Under the pieces are notes generated by a model. That model was given only the letters and a program-made list of their open reading frames with translations, made no database searches and was not told where the DNA came from. Positions 17,788-26,321 of a DNA stretch of 63,702 bases are shown one piece after another. A program made the translations under genes and the position numbers. Position 1 is the stretch's first letter. Each line of letters starts with the position of its first letter. Origin of the DNA: Treponema sp. (lineage in GTDB: Bacteria; Spirochaetota; Spirochaetia; Treponematales; Breznakiellaceae); assembly GCA_031266775.1 (NCBI GenBank), contig JAISAQ010000051.1, positions 1 to 63,702 on the forward strand, in the 5' to 3' direction.

Positions 17788-19295
17788 TGAAGCGGTACAT
17801 TCTTGCAATCGATCAAAGTACAAGCGGGACCAAGGCCCTTATCCTTGATGAAGAAGGAAACGTCGCCGTCAAGACCGGCAGGGGACACCGGCAGAAGATT
17901 TCGGCGGAAGGCTGGGTGTCCCACGATCCTGTGGAAATATACCGGAACACCATCGCCGCGGCGGCGGACGCGCTTGCGCGGGCGGGGACAGACCCCTCAG
18001 AGGTCGTCTGCGCCGCCGTAAGCAACCAGCGGGAAACGGCGCTGGTGTGGGACAGGAAGACGGGCGTCCCCGTAGACGACGCCGTTGTATGGCAGTGTTC
18101 CCGGGGGGAGGAGATCTGCGGGCGGATAAGGGACAAAGCCGCCTTTATACAGGAAAAGACGGGGCTTCCCCTTTCACCCTATTTCTCCGCCTCAAAAATA
18201 GCGTGGCTCCTTGAGCACACGGGCAGCCTTCACAATAAAAACCTCTGCGCCGGAACCGTGGACAGCTGGCTCGTGTATAAACTTGCCGGAAATTTCAAAA
18301 CCGACTGGTCCAATGCGTCCCGGACACAGCTCCTTAACCTCCGCACCCTTGCGTGGGACAGGGACGTGTGCGGCCTCTTCGGCATTGATCCCGCGATCCT
18401 CCCGGAAATCTCCGACAGCAACGCATGTTTCGGCAGTACCGATTTTGAAGGGCTCCTCCCCCGCCCCGTGCCGCTGCAGTGCGTAATGGGAGACTCCCAC
18501 GCGTCCCTCTTCGGCCAGGGCTGCCTTGAAAAGGGGATGGGCAAAGTCACCTACGGCACCGGTTCTTCCGTCATGGTGAACACAGGGGAACAGCCTGTCT
18601 TCTGTGAAAATCTTTCGGCCTCCATCGCGTGGGGCATGAACGGCCGCATAAGCTATGTCCTTGAGGGAAACGTCAACTATTCCGGAGCGGTCATTAAATG
18701 GCTGGCCGACGACGTGAAGCTGCTTTCATCCGCCGCCGAAGCGGGACCTCTGGCCGCATCGGCAAACCCCGAAGACACCACCTATCTTGTGCCGGCGTTT
18801 TCCGGCATGGGAGCGCCCTACTGGGCGGCCGGCGCAAAGGCGGCTTTCTGGGGAATGACCCGGAAGACAGGCCGGGCCGAACTGGTCAAGGCCGCCGAGG
18901 AATGTATCGCGTACCAGATTGCCGACGTAATACGGACCATAAGGGAAGAAGGAATCACGCTCAGGGAATTACGCATAGACGGCGGCGGCTGCGGGGATCA
19001 CTACCTCCTGCAGTTCCAGAGCGACATCCTCAATCTTCCTGTTTTTGTTTCCACCGCCGGGGAACTTTCAGGCATGGGCGCGGCCTACGCGGCGGGCCTG
19101 GCGGCGGGGATCTACGGACAGGATATCTTCAGCCGCCGTTCCTCTAAAAGCTACGAACCGGAAATGGACGGCGAAAGGCGGAAGGCGCTTTACGGCGGCT
19201 GGCTTGAGGCGGTGCGCGCCGTTACCGGCGCGGAAACAGGACGCGCCTGGCACGCGGGGGAGCGGGGCGCGGAGGGGAAACGCCCCCGCGCCTGA
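17787..19295 (+). CDS. FGGY-family carbohydrate kinase, glycerol-kinase-like
   Basis: 502 residues. ATP-binding and sugar-binding motifs of the FGGY fold: ILAIDQSTSGTKALILD at the start, AVSNQRETALVWDR as in glycerol kinases, KVTYGTGSSVMVNTG, and RIDGGGCGDHYLLQFQSDIL. GlpK-like by sequence, but its place after a sugar isomerase and in a sugar locus argues for a ketose or polyol substrate. A hairpin that may end this transcript overlaps its last codons. Confidence 0.8.
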   Translation: MKRYILAIDQSTSGTKALILDEEGNVAVKTGRGHRQKISAEGWVSHDPVEIYRNTIAAAADALARAGTDPSEVVCAAVSNQRETALVWDRKTGVPVDDAVVWQCSRGEEICGRIRDKAAFIQEKTGLPLSPYFSASKIAWLLEHTGSLHNKNLCAGTVDSWLVYKLAGNFKTDWSNASRTQLLNLRTLAWDRDVCGLFGIDPAILPEISDSNACFGSTDFEGLLPRPVPLQCVMGDSHASLFGQGCLEKGMGKVTYGTGSSVMVNTGEQPVFCENLSASIAWGMNGRISYVLEGNVNYSGAVIKWLADDVKLLSSAAEAGPLAASANPEDTTYLVPAFSGMGAPYWAAGAKAAFWGMTRKTGRAELVKAAEECIAYQIADVIRTIREEGITLRELRIDGGGCGDHYLLQFQSDILNLPVFVSTAGELSGMGAAYAAGLAAGIYGQDIFSRRSSKSYEPEMDGERRKALYGGWLEAVRAVTGAETGRAWHAGERGAEGKRPRA

Positions 19296-19316
19296 ATCCG
19301 GCGTTTTCTTTTTTCA
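19277..19316 (+). terminator. Probable terminator after the first sugar sub-operon
   Basis: GAAACGCC and GGCGTTTTC can pair around a 15-base loop and are followed by TTTTTT. It overlaps the 3' end of the kinase gene, ahead of a new promoter at 19326. Confidence 0.5.
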
Positions 19317-19332
19317 TATTACATATTGAAAA
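19311..19332 (+). promoter_or_regulatory. Inverted repeat at the second sugar promoter (candidate operator)
   Basis: TTTTCA (19311-19316), 10-base gap, TGAAAA (19327-19332). The right arm overlaps the -35 box. It matches the arms at 11595-11617. Confidence 0.5.
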
Positions 19333-19354
19333 ATGAAAACAAAAAGAGTATACT
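19326..19354 (+). promoter_or_regulatory. Promoter of the second sugar sub-operon
   Basis: TTGAAA at 19326-19331 and TATACT at 19349-19354, spacer 17 bp. Transcription would start about 12-14 bases before the ATG at 19374, which has GAGG upstream. Confidence 0.65.
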
Positions 19355-19373
19355 AGCCCCATGAGGAATTTCA

Positions 19374-20660
19374 ATGTACGAGATTGACAAAAAACTTGAA
19401 AGGCTTGAAAAGGCCGGTACTCCCATCGGGGCCGCCCTTATAGGGACGGGACAAATGGGAAGTGAAATCATCGCCCAGGTCAGCCTTATGAAGGGGATGC
19501 GCATTCCCATTGCCGCGGACATCAACACCGAAGCGGCGGTTGAGGCTTTCCGCTCTGCGGGATACGCGGACATCGTTGTAACGGAGGATCCGCGGGAGGC
19601 GGACCGCGCCCTGGCCGAAGGAAAACCCGTAGTATCAGGCGATTACAGGCTTGCCGTTTCCCGCCCCGGCGTACAGGCGGTAATAGACGCTACCGGGTCC
19701 CCCGAGATGGGGGCCAGAACCGCCCTTGAATGCGCAAGGCACAAGAAACACATCACCATGATGAATGTGGAATGCGACGTCACCGCGGGTCCTGTGCTGA
19801 GGGATTTTTGCCGCCAGGCGGGCGTCGTGTATTCCCTTGCCTCAGGCGACGAGCCGGGAGCCATCATCGAAATACACCGTTTCGCGAAAGCCATGGGCTT
19901 TGACGTGGTTGCGGCGGGAAAAGGCAAAAACAACCCCCTTGACATCTACGCGAATCCGCGGGCGCTTGCCGAAAAGGCCGCCCGGCGGAAGATGAGCGCC
20001 AGGATGCTCTGCGAATTTGTCGACGGTTCAAAAACCAGCATAGAAATGGCGGCCGTTTCCAACGCCACAGGACTCCTTCCCGACATAAGCAACATGCACG
20101 GTCCAAAGGTGAATACCGGGGAACTTACCAGCGTATTCGCCCTGGAAAAGGACGGCGGCATTCTCAGGCGCAAGGGGGCCGTTGATTACGGCATAGGGGA
20201 CATCAACCCCGGTGTTTTCGTTATCTTTACTACGGAAAATCAAAAACTTAGGGATGCCCTCGTGCAGCGGGACATGGGACAGGGCCCCTACTATCTCCTG
20301 TTAAGGCCCTATCACCTTTGCAGCTGCGAAACGCCCCTTACGGCGGCGCAGGCGGTGATCTACGGCGAAAGCTCAGGCCATCCGGGGCGAAGGCTTCAAA
20401 GCGAATGTACCGCCGTGGCGAAAAAGGATCTTGAAAAGGGGGAAACACTCGACGAAATAGGCGGGTACTGTTACCGCGTAGGCATTGAGCGTTACGAAGA
20501 CGCCCTGAAACTGCGCGCGCTGCCCGCGGGTCTTGCCGCGGGAGCCGTACTCACAAGGGGCGTTCCCAAAGATCGCGTCATCACCCGTGACGATGTCCGT
20601 TTCGAAGGCGAATCGGTGCTCAGAAGCATGAGGAAGGTTCAGGATGCGCTCTATTCCTGA
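19374..20660 (+). CDS. SAF-domain oxidoreductase, homoserine-dehydrogenase-like
   Basis: 428 residues. An N-terminal Rossmann domain (IGAALIGTGQMGSEIIAQ) is followed by a homoserine-dehydrogenase-like middle (VIDATGSPEMGARTALECAR, DEPGAIIEIHRFAKAMGF) and a C-terminal SAF domain (AVAKKDLEKGETLDEIGGY). These proteins are often mislabelled as homoserine dehydrogenase or FlgA because of the two halves. They occur in sugar-acid and branched-sugar loci, but I do not know the reaction of this one. It is the first gene of the second sub-operon. Confidence 0.7.
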   Translation: MYEIDKKLERLEKAGTPIGAALIGTGQMGSEIIAQVSLMKGMRIPIAADINTEAAVEAFRSAGYADIVVTEDPREADRALAEGKPVVSGDYRLAVSRPGVQAVIDATGSPEMGARTALECARHKKHITMMNVECDVTAGPVLRDFCRQAGVVYSLASGDEPGAIIEIHRFAKAMGFDVVAAGKGKNNPLDIYANPRALAEKAARRKMSARMLCEFVDGSKTSIEMAAVSNATGLLPDISNMHGPKVNTGELTSVFALEKDGGILRRKGAVDYGIGDINPGVFVIFTTENQKLRDALVQRDMGQGPYYLLLRPYHLCSCETPLTAAQAVIYGESSGHPGRRLQSECTAVAKKDLEKGETLDEIGGYCYRVGIERYEDALKLRALPAGLAAGAVLTRGVPKDRVITRDDVRFEGESVLRSMRKVQDALYS

Positions 20661-21705
20661 AAAAATGAAAGCTCTCGTCCTTAAGGCCCCCGGCGATTTT
20701 GGCGTTGAAACGGCAGATACCCCTCAATGCCCCGCGGGCGGCATTGTGGTAAAGGTAACGGCGTGCGGACTGTGCGGTTCGGATCTGCGTACCCTGTACT
20801 CGGGCAGGGGGAACATGAGCTATCCGTGGATCATGGGACACGAGGTTGCCGGAGAAATCGTGCGGGTCAGCCCTTCGTGCGCCGCATCCCTAAAGGAGGG
20901 CGGCATGCTTGCCATAGCTCCCGTAGTTTACTGCGGAAGCTGCGATTTCTGCATAGAGGGAAAATTCGAATTCTGCGAACACATACGGGAACTTGCCATA
21001 GACTGGCAGGGCGGATTCGCGGAATACCTGGCCGTTCCCCCCGAGGCGCTCGCAAGGGGAACCATACGGCCGCTGCCCCCCGGCCTGGACAGCGTGTACG
21101 CCGCCGTTGCCGAACCTCTTTCTTCGTGCCTTCACGCGCAGGAGAGGGGAAACGTGGGCGTGGGGGACACGGTCGCCGTCATAGGCTGCGGCCCCATAGG
21201 CTGCGCGCATGCCGCCATCGCGAAGATACGGGGCGCCTCGACCGTTATTGCCGCCGATGTTTTCCCCGAACGTCTTGAAATGTGCCGGAATTTCGGCGCG
21301 GACATCCTTGTCGATTCCTCAAAGGAAGACATAGTCAAGGCGGTACTGCGGCACACCGGGGAAAGGGGCGCCGGCGTGGTGATAACGGCAAACCCCGTTC
21401 CAGAGACCCAGGTACAGGCAGTTGAAATGGCGGCAAAAGGCGGGCGCGTTCTCCTTTTCGGAGGGCTTCCCCAGGGCAGATCAAAACCCGGCATCGACAC
21501 AAACCTGATACACTACCGGGGGCTCCAGCTCACAGGAACCACCACCTTCGCGCCCCGCCACTACAGGACGGCCCTTTCGATGATGGAACAAGGCCGTTTC
21601 CCGGCGTCCAAATTCGTTACCCACGTACTGCCCCTGGACAGGGCGGAGGAAGGTATAAGCCTGGCAAGGGAAGGAAAAGCGCTCAAGGTAGTATTTACCT
21701 GTTGA
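20644..21705 (+). CDS. Zinc-dependent alcohol/polyol dehydrogenase (MDR)
   Basis: 353 residues of the sorbitol/threonine dehydrogenase type. Catalytic zinc ligands are C44 in CGLCGSD and H66-E67 in GHEVAGE; structural zinc cysteines are C97, C100, C103 and C111. The cofactor-binding VAVIGCGPIGCAHAAIAK is intact. The first ATG overlaps the previous gene by 17 bases; M8 (20665) is the alternative start. It likely oxidises a polyol or sugar alcohol in the same pathway as the SAF oxidoreductase. Confidence 0.85.
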   Translation: MRSIPEKMKALVLKAPGDFGVETADTPQCPAGGIVVKVTACGLCGSDLRTLYSGRGNMSYPWIMGHEVAGEIVRVSPSCAASLKEGGMLAIAPVVYCGSCDFCIEGKFEFCEHIRELAIDWQGGFAEYLAVPPEALARGTIRPLPPGLDSVYAAVAEPLSSCLHAQERGNVGVGDTVAVIGCGPIGCAHAAIAKIRGASTVIAADVFPERLEMCRNFGADILVDSSKEDIVKAVLRHTGERGAGVVITANPVPETQVQAVEMAAKGGRVLLFGGLPQGRSKPGIDTNLIHYRGLQLTGTTTFAPRHYRTALSMMEQGRFPASKFVTHVLPLDRAEEGISLAREGKALKVVFTC

Positions 21706-21719
21706 CGGGAGAAAATCGT

Positions 21720-22361
21720 ATGCGTAAAAAAACGGCGGAAGAAGGCGCGTTTGAACGGGCGCGCCTCATGTGGGAAAAAGACGCCCGGATCCTTTCCCGC
21801 CTGTACCGCATTGCAGGGCAGGAAGACTACGAGGCGGCGCTCAGGGCAATACTCGCGTGCAGGGGACGCGTCGTTACCATGGGAATGGGAACATCGGGGA
21901 TTGCCGCCCGGAAAATAGCCCACATGCTCTGCGTAGCAAACATCCCGTCGTATTTTGTTTCCGCCGGAGACGCCGCCCACGGCGCGTTCGGTTCCGTTCG
22001 GAAGGAAGACCTGCTCATCATGATCTCCCGGGGCGGCGGCACCGAGGAACTGGTAAATCTTGTGGAGCCTGCGAGGGAAAAAGGAATCACCCTCATCACC
22101 GTTACCCAAAATCCCGATTCCCCCCTGGCCAGGGCGTCAGGCCTCCTGCTACTTCTGGATACCGAAGAGGCCGATCACCGCGGCGTGCTTCCCACGGCGA
22201 GCATACTGGCCGTCATCGCCTTTTTTGACGCCATTGCCGACGAACTTTCCCGGCGTCCCCAGTTTTCGAAAAAGGACTTTTACCACAACCACAATCACGG
22301 CGCCGTCGGCGCATGGCTTAAAGAAGAACTTGGAAAGGAAAAGGAACAGGAAAAACCATGA
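21720..22361 (+). CDS. SIS-domain sugar-phosphate isomerase, KpsF/GutQ-like
   Basis: 213 residues. The ATG at 21720 is preferred over a TTG at 21702 that sits inside the previous stop. The SIS fold is clear: GRVVTMGMGTSGIAARKIAHML, VSAGDAAHGAFGSV, ISRGGGTEELVNLV. It resembles arabinose-5-phosphate isomerases but lacks their CBS domains. The C-terminal YHNHNHGAVG is unusual. It probably isomerises a ketose phosphate made by one of the FGGY kinases. The stop overlaps the regulator start by ATGA. Confidence 0.75.
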   Translation: MRKKTAEEGAFERARLMWEKDARILSRLYRIAGQEDYEAALRAILACRGRVVTMGMGTSGIAARKIAHMLCVANIPSYFVSAGDAAHGAFGSVRKEDLLIMISRGGGTEELVNLVEPAREKGITLITVTQNPDSPLARASGLLLLLDTEEADHRGVLPTASILAVIAFFDAIADELSRRPQFSKKDFYHNHNHGAVGAWLKEELGKEKEQEKP

Positions 22362-23275
22362 AAAAAGAAAACGGGAAGGCCCCTAAAAAAACCGGCGCGA
22401 GTGCCTGTGAAAAACATATCGCGCGGGAAACTTTTGTGCGCCTGCAGTCGGTCTACCCTTCCCTTAAAACCGCGGAAAAAAAGGCGGCCGATTTCATGCT
22501 GGCCAATCCCGAAAAAATCGCGGAAAACAACATCACCGAAGCGGCGGTCATGGCCGGATGCAGCGAGGCGACGCTGATCCGCATTACAAAGCGGCTTAAC
22601 TACGGCAGCTACCCTGAGCTGCGTTCATCGATCGTCGGGCAAAGAGAGGCGGAGCCCGGTTCCGGCGGCGACATACTGTACGCAGGTCTTACCGCGGATG
22701 ACAGCGACAGGGATGTCGTCCGCAAGGTGTTCATGGCGTCCGTGCGGGCCATCGAAGACAGCCTTGACATGCTCGACATGGAAAGCTACCTCGGGGCGGT
22801 TGAAACAATAAGGCGCGCACAGAAGGTACTCCTGGTCGGAAGCGGCGACGCGCTGGCCGTGGCCCTTTCGGGGTGTTTCAAATTCGCCCGCGCCGGCATC
22901 GACGCGCGGTGCATGTATGATTTTGACAGCCAGCTTGTACAGGCGTCGCAGCTTTCCGAGAATGACGCGGTAATCGCCATATCACACTCGGGCCGCACCG
23001 GCACCATTCACAATGCCGTCAAGGAGGCAAAGCTCCGCAAGGCCAGAATAATCGCCATTACCAATGTTCCCGTATCCCCCCTTACAAAGCAGGCCGACAT
23101 CGTCCTCCTTACCGCCTCGTTTATGCAGAACACGATGGGAGAAATAATGACCAAGCGCATTCCGGAATTGTGCATCATCGAAAGCCTCTACATTTCGCTT
23201 GTCAAGCGGAATCCGGCCCTTGCTTCGGAAATTCTGAAAAGATCCGACGGGGCGATACGTGCGAATAAACTATAG
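22358..23275 (+). CDS. MurR/RpiR-family transcriptional regulator
   Basis: 305 residues. An N-terminal HTH_6 domain (LKTAEKKAADFMLANPEKIA, then AAVMAGCSEATLIRITKRL) is joined to a SIS domain (VLLVGSGDALAVALSGCFKF, VIAISHSGRTGTIHNAVKEA). Such regulators sense a phosphosugar made by the pathway they control. It lies inside the locus, and two matching inverted repeats at 11595 and 19311 are plausible binding sites. Whether it represses or activates cannot be told. Confidence 0.9.
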   Translation: MKKENGKAPKKTGASACEKHIARETFVRLQSVYPSLKTAEKKAADFMLANPEKIAENNITEAAVMAGCSEATLIRITKRLNYGSYPELRSSIVGQREAEPGSGGDILYAGLTADDSDRDVVRKVFMASVRAIEDSLDMLDMESYLGAVETIRRAQKVLLVGSGDALAVALSGCFKFARAGIDARCMYDFDSQLVQASQLSENDAVIAISHSGRTGTIHNAVKEAKLRKARIIAITNVPVSPLTKQADIVLLTASFMQNTMGEIMTKRIPELCIIESLYISLVKRNPALASEILKRSDGAIRANKL

Positions 23276-23285
23276 GGAATTGATC

Positions 23286-24605
23286 ATGAAACAGGTTGAG
23301 ATCGACACATCGACCATGACGTTTACCCGGGACGGGCGGCCGTTCTTCTACATGGCCGATACCGCGTGGATGGCCTTTTCCAATCTTTCGCCCGGCGAGT
23401 GGGAAGAGTACTCAGGCTTCCGTAAAGCCCAGGGCTTTACCGCCCTGCAGATAAGCATTCTCCCCATACTGAACGACACCAGTACCGGTTCACAAACGGC
23501 GCTTCCGTTTGCCATGAAAAACGGAAAAATGGATTTTTCCGCGCGGAACGAGGGTTATTTTGAAAAGGCCCAGGCCATGCTCGAAATCATGACGGGAAAA
23601 GGGCTCGTTCCCGCGCTGGTTGTTCTCTGGAACAACTACATACCCGGCTCGTGGGCGTCGGAGCAGATCGGGAACATCTCCGTCATGGAGGAATCCCGCC
23701 TTCCCGAATACGCCGAATATGTGACGGCGAAATTCAGCCGCTTTAACCCCATCTACATCATAAGCGGCGATACAAAATTCGACACGGAAACGGTGACGCG
23801 GTATTACTCGATCATGCTTGAGGAAATAAAAAAGCGGAATCCCTTCTCCCTTACCACCATGCACATCAACCCCTCCGCGGAAATTCCCCCGCCCATACGG
23901 GACAGCGCATCGCTTGATTTTTACATGTTTCAGTCGGGACACGGCGGCGGCGACACCGACAGCCCCTTCACCCTCGCGGAGAAATTCAGCGGCTATCCGG
24001 CGCGGAAACAGACGGCGGACGGCGTAACGGTTCCGGTAAAACGGCCTGTTGTAAACGGCGAACCCTGTTACGAGGGCCACGGATACGGGTGGGACTATCC
24101 CCGCTGGAGCGCCTTTGAGGTACGGCGGGCGGTATGGCAGAGCCTCCTGTCGGGAGCGAAGGCGGGTTTTACCTACGGCGCCCACGGCGTCTGGATGTTC
24201 CAGGGTAAAGGCATGACCTTTGGAAGCGAAGGATTCTCGGGTACTCCCTTTCTCTGGCGCGAGGCCCTGCAATTTGAGGGCGCGTGGGATGTTTCCTGGG
24301 CAAAGTGGCTTTTTGAGCGTTACGGTTTCCGCCTCCTCGAGCCGAATCAGGCGCTGATAGAGGGCCCCAGCCAGATACGCGCCGCCTCCTCGCCGGATCT
24401 TTCCCTCATCGCAATCTACATTCCCAGCGCGCGGCGCATCGTGATCCGAAGCGACCTTGGCGGCTACGATACCTGCCTCCACCTCCTCGACAGGCGGCGC
24501 GCCATCTCGCCTTCCCCCGAATCAGGCGGCGGCGTCACCGTCCTGCCCATGGCAGGGTATAACACCGACGCACTCTTTGTCGCCGAAAGGATACGTTCCC
24601 CGTGA
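23286..24605 (+). CDS. DUF4038 glycoside hydrolase (GH140-like)
   Basis: 439 residues from the ATG at 23286, which has TAGGGA upstream. It starts VEIDTSTMTFTRDGRPFFYM and continues DTAWMAFSNLSPGEWEEYSG, the DUF4038 signature. GH140 apiosidase (BT_1012) belongs to this family, as do many uncharacterised members. Candidate acids lie in YIISGDTKFD and VVNGEPCYEGHG. The C-terminal part looks like the putative collagen-binding (beta-sandwich) domain. No signal peptide, so it acts inside the cell. The stop overlaps the next start (GTGA). Confidence 0.7.
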   Translation: MKQVEIDTSTMTFTRDGRPFFYMADTAWMAFSNLSPGEWEEYSGFRKAQGFTALQISILPILNDTSTGSQTALPFAMKNGKMDFSARNEGYFEKAQAMLEIMTGKGLVPALVVLWNNYIPGSWASEQIGNISVMEESRLPEYAEYVTAKFSRFNPIYIISGDTKFDTETVTRYYSIMLEEIKKRNPFSLTTMHINPSAEIPPPIRDSASLDFYMFQSGHGGGDTDSPFTLAEKFSGYPARKQTADGVTVPVKRPVVNGEPCYEGHGYGWDYPRWSAFEVRRAVWQSLLSGAKAGFTYGAHGVWMFQGKGMTFGSEGFSGTPFLWREALQFEGAWDVSWAKWLFERYGFRLLEPNQALIEGPSQIRAASSPDLSLIAIYIPSARRIVIRSDLGGYDTCLHLLDRRRAISPSPESGGGVTVLPMAGYNTDALFVAERIRSP

Positions 24606-26125
24606 TCTCCATAGGAATCGATGTCGGCACTACCGCCGTCAAGGCAATCGCCATGGACCCGGACGGCGCCGTTTCAGGCGGCGCTTTCCGTGAATATGAC
24701 GTAATCTCCGGCGAGAGGGGCCTTGCCGAACAGGACAGCGCCGCCGTTTGGCGTCACACAAAAGATGTCATTGGAAGTGTCATCGCTCAATGCGAAGACA
24801 GGCGCCTCATCCGGGCCTTCTCCATTTCGGTACAGGGGGACGCCGTGATCCCCGTGGACAGGAACCTGAAACCGCTTCACAACGCCGTTCTGGGGATGGA
24901 CTACCGCTCAAAAAAACAGAGCGCCTTTCTTGCCGAAAAATTCGGCGAAAAATACCTTTACCAAAAAACGGGCATGAGGCCGCATCCCATGAATTCCGCC
25001 GCGAAAATTCTCTGGTTCATCGAAGAAAGGCCTCATGTCGCCCGAAAAACATGGAAATACATGACCTACGCGGACTACATGATTTCCCTTTTGGGAGCGG
25101 AAGAGCCTGTCATCGACTACACGATGGCTTCCCGGACCATGCTCTTTTCACTTGAGGAGGAGGCGTGGATGGGGGAGATCCTTGACGCCATGGGCCTTGA
25201 CGCGGCAAAACTTTCGCGTCCTGCCGCCTCCGGTACTGCCGCCGGCGTTCTTGGCGGCGCACTCATGGACGAATGGGGGCTCACCTCCCCCGTTACCCTT
25301 GTAACGGGCGGCCACGACCAGACCTGCGCCGCCGTCGGCGCGGGGGTAATACGCGAACATATCGCCGTCGATTCCTGCGGCACCGCGGAAGTTATAGGCG
25401 CAGCCTTTAAAAGGAGACCTCTGAAAAACGTAATGTTCGAAAGTTTCTACCCCTGTTACTGTCACGCGGTAAAGGGCATGCACTTTACGTTTTCACTGAA
25501 CCATACGGCCGGCATGCTGCTTAAATGGTACCGCGACAACTTTTGCGCGGAGGAAGTCAGGGAGGCGGCGGGAGGCAACGTCTATGCCGTCATGGAAAAG
25601 AAGTGTTCCGCCGGGCCGTCCTCCGTGTTTGTGCTTCCGCACTTTAACGGCAGCGGCACGCCCTGGTGCGATCTCGGTTCCAGGGGAGCCTTTCTCGGAC
25701 TCACCATGTCCACCGGCCGCCATGACATAACGCGGGGGATCATGGACAGCCTTGCCTACGAACTGAAGATCAACCTTGGAAAACTCTGTGAAGCGGGCAT
25801 AGCGGCAAACGAACTGCGGGCCGCGGGCGGCGGCGCAAACTCCCCGCTCTGGCTGCAGATAAAGGCGGACGTTACAGGCTGCGCCGTTTCCACACTCAGG
25901 GTACGGGAAGCCGCCTCGCTCGGCGCCGCCATTCTGGGCCTTCTGGGCGCCGGGTTTTCAACACTCGAAGAAGCGGTGAAAAAAGCGGTGCATATAGACA
26001 GAACCTTTACCCCCAATCCTGGAATGGCCGCCCGTTACGGGGAAAAATTTTCCATATACCAAAAAATCTACGGCGCATTAAGGGAAATCAACTCACTCAT
26101 GTTTGCTGAAAAGAAGAATTTTTAA
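24602..26125 (+). CDS. FGGY-family carbohydrate kinase, xylulokinase-like
   Basis: 507 residues, GTG start overlapping the previous stop. Motifs: ISIGIDVGTTAVKAIAMDPD, VTLVTGGHDQTCAAVGAGV, and AAGGGANSPLWLQIKADVTG near the end. It is closer to xylulokinase/gluconate-kinase types than the kinase at 17787. Two different FGGY kinases in one locus suggest two sugars released from one substrate, or two steps of one route. It is the last gene of the locus. Confidence 0.8.
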   Translation: MISIGIDVGTTAVKAIAMDPDGAVSGGAFREYDVISGERGLAEQDSAAVWRHTKDVIGSVIAQCEDRRLIRAFSISVQGDAVIPVDRNLKPLHNAVLGMDYRSKKQSAFLAEKFGEKYLYQKTGMRPHPMNSAAKILWFIEERPHVARKTWKYMTYADYMISLLGAEEPVIDYTMASRTMLFSLEEEAWMGEILDAMGLDAAKLSRPAASGTAAGVLGGALMDEWGLTSPVTLVTGGHDQTCAAVGAGVIREHIAVDSCGTAEVIGAAFKRRPLKNVMFESFYPCYCHAVKGMHFTFSLNHTAGMLLKWYRDNFCAEEVREAAGGNVYAVMEKKCSAGPSSVFVLPHFNGSGTPWCDLGSRGAFLGLTMSTGRHDITRGIMDSLAYELKINLGKLCEAGIAANELRAAGGGANSPLWLQIKADVTGCAVSTLRVREAASLGAAILGLLGAGFSTLEEAVKKAVHIDRTFTPNPGMAARYGEKFSIYQKIYGALREINSLMFAEKKNF

Positions 26126-26153
26126 CCACAAGGTCGAACAGGTCGAAAAAGTA

Positions 26154-26177
26154 AAGGGAAAAGAGCGGTTTTCCCTT
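26154..26177. terminator. Hairpin ending the sugar locus
   Basis: Perfect 9-bp stem AAGGGAAAA (26154-26162) / TTTTCCCTT (26169-26177), inside a longer imperfect inverted repeat from about 26125 to 26213. Confidence 0.55.
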
Positions 26178-26263
26178 AAAAACTTCTTCGACTTTTTTGA
26201 CTTCGCGGTGAATTTTTTCTTCAAAGCCTGCTACTTTTAAGGAAATTTTGAGGTTGAAAAAAG

Positions 26264-26290
26264 TAAAAACAGGAGCCCTGTCCACAGGGC
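26264..26290 (-). terminator. Terminator of the PPDK gene
   Basis: On the minus strand GCCCTGT-GG-ACAGGGC is followed by TCCTGTTTTTAC. It lies 32 bases past the PPDK stop. Confidence 0.65.
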
Positions 26291-26321
26291 CCCCCGTCAA
26301 AAACCAGATGCCGCGCCGCGA

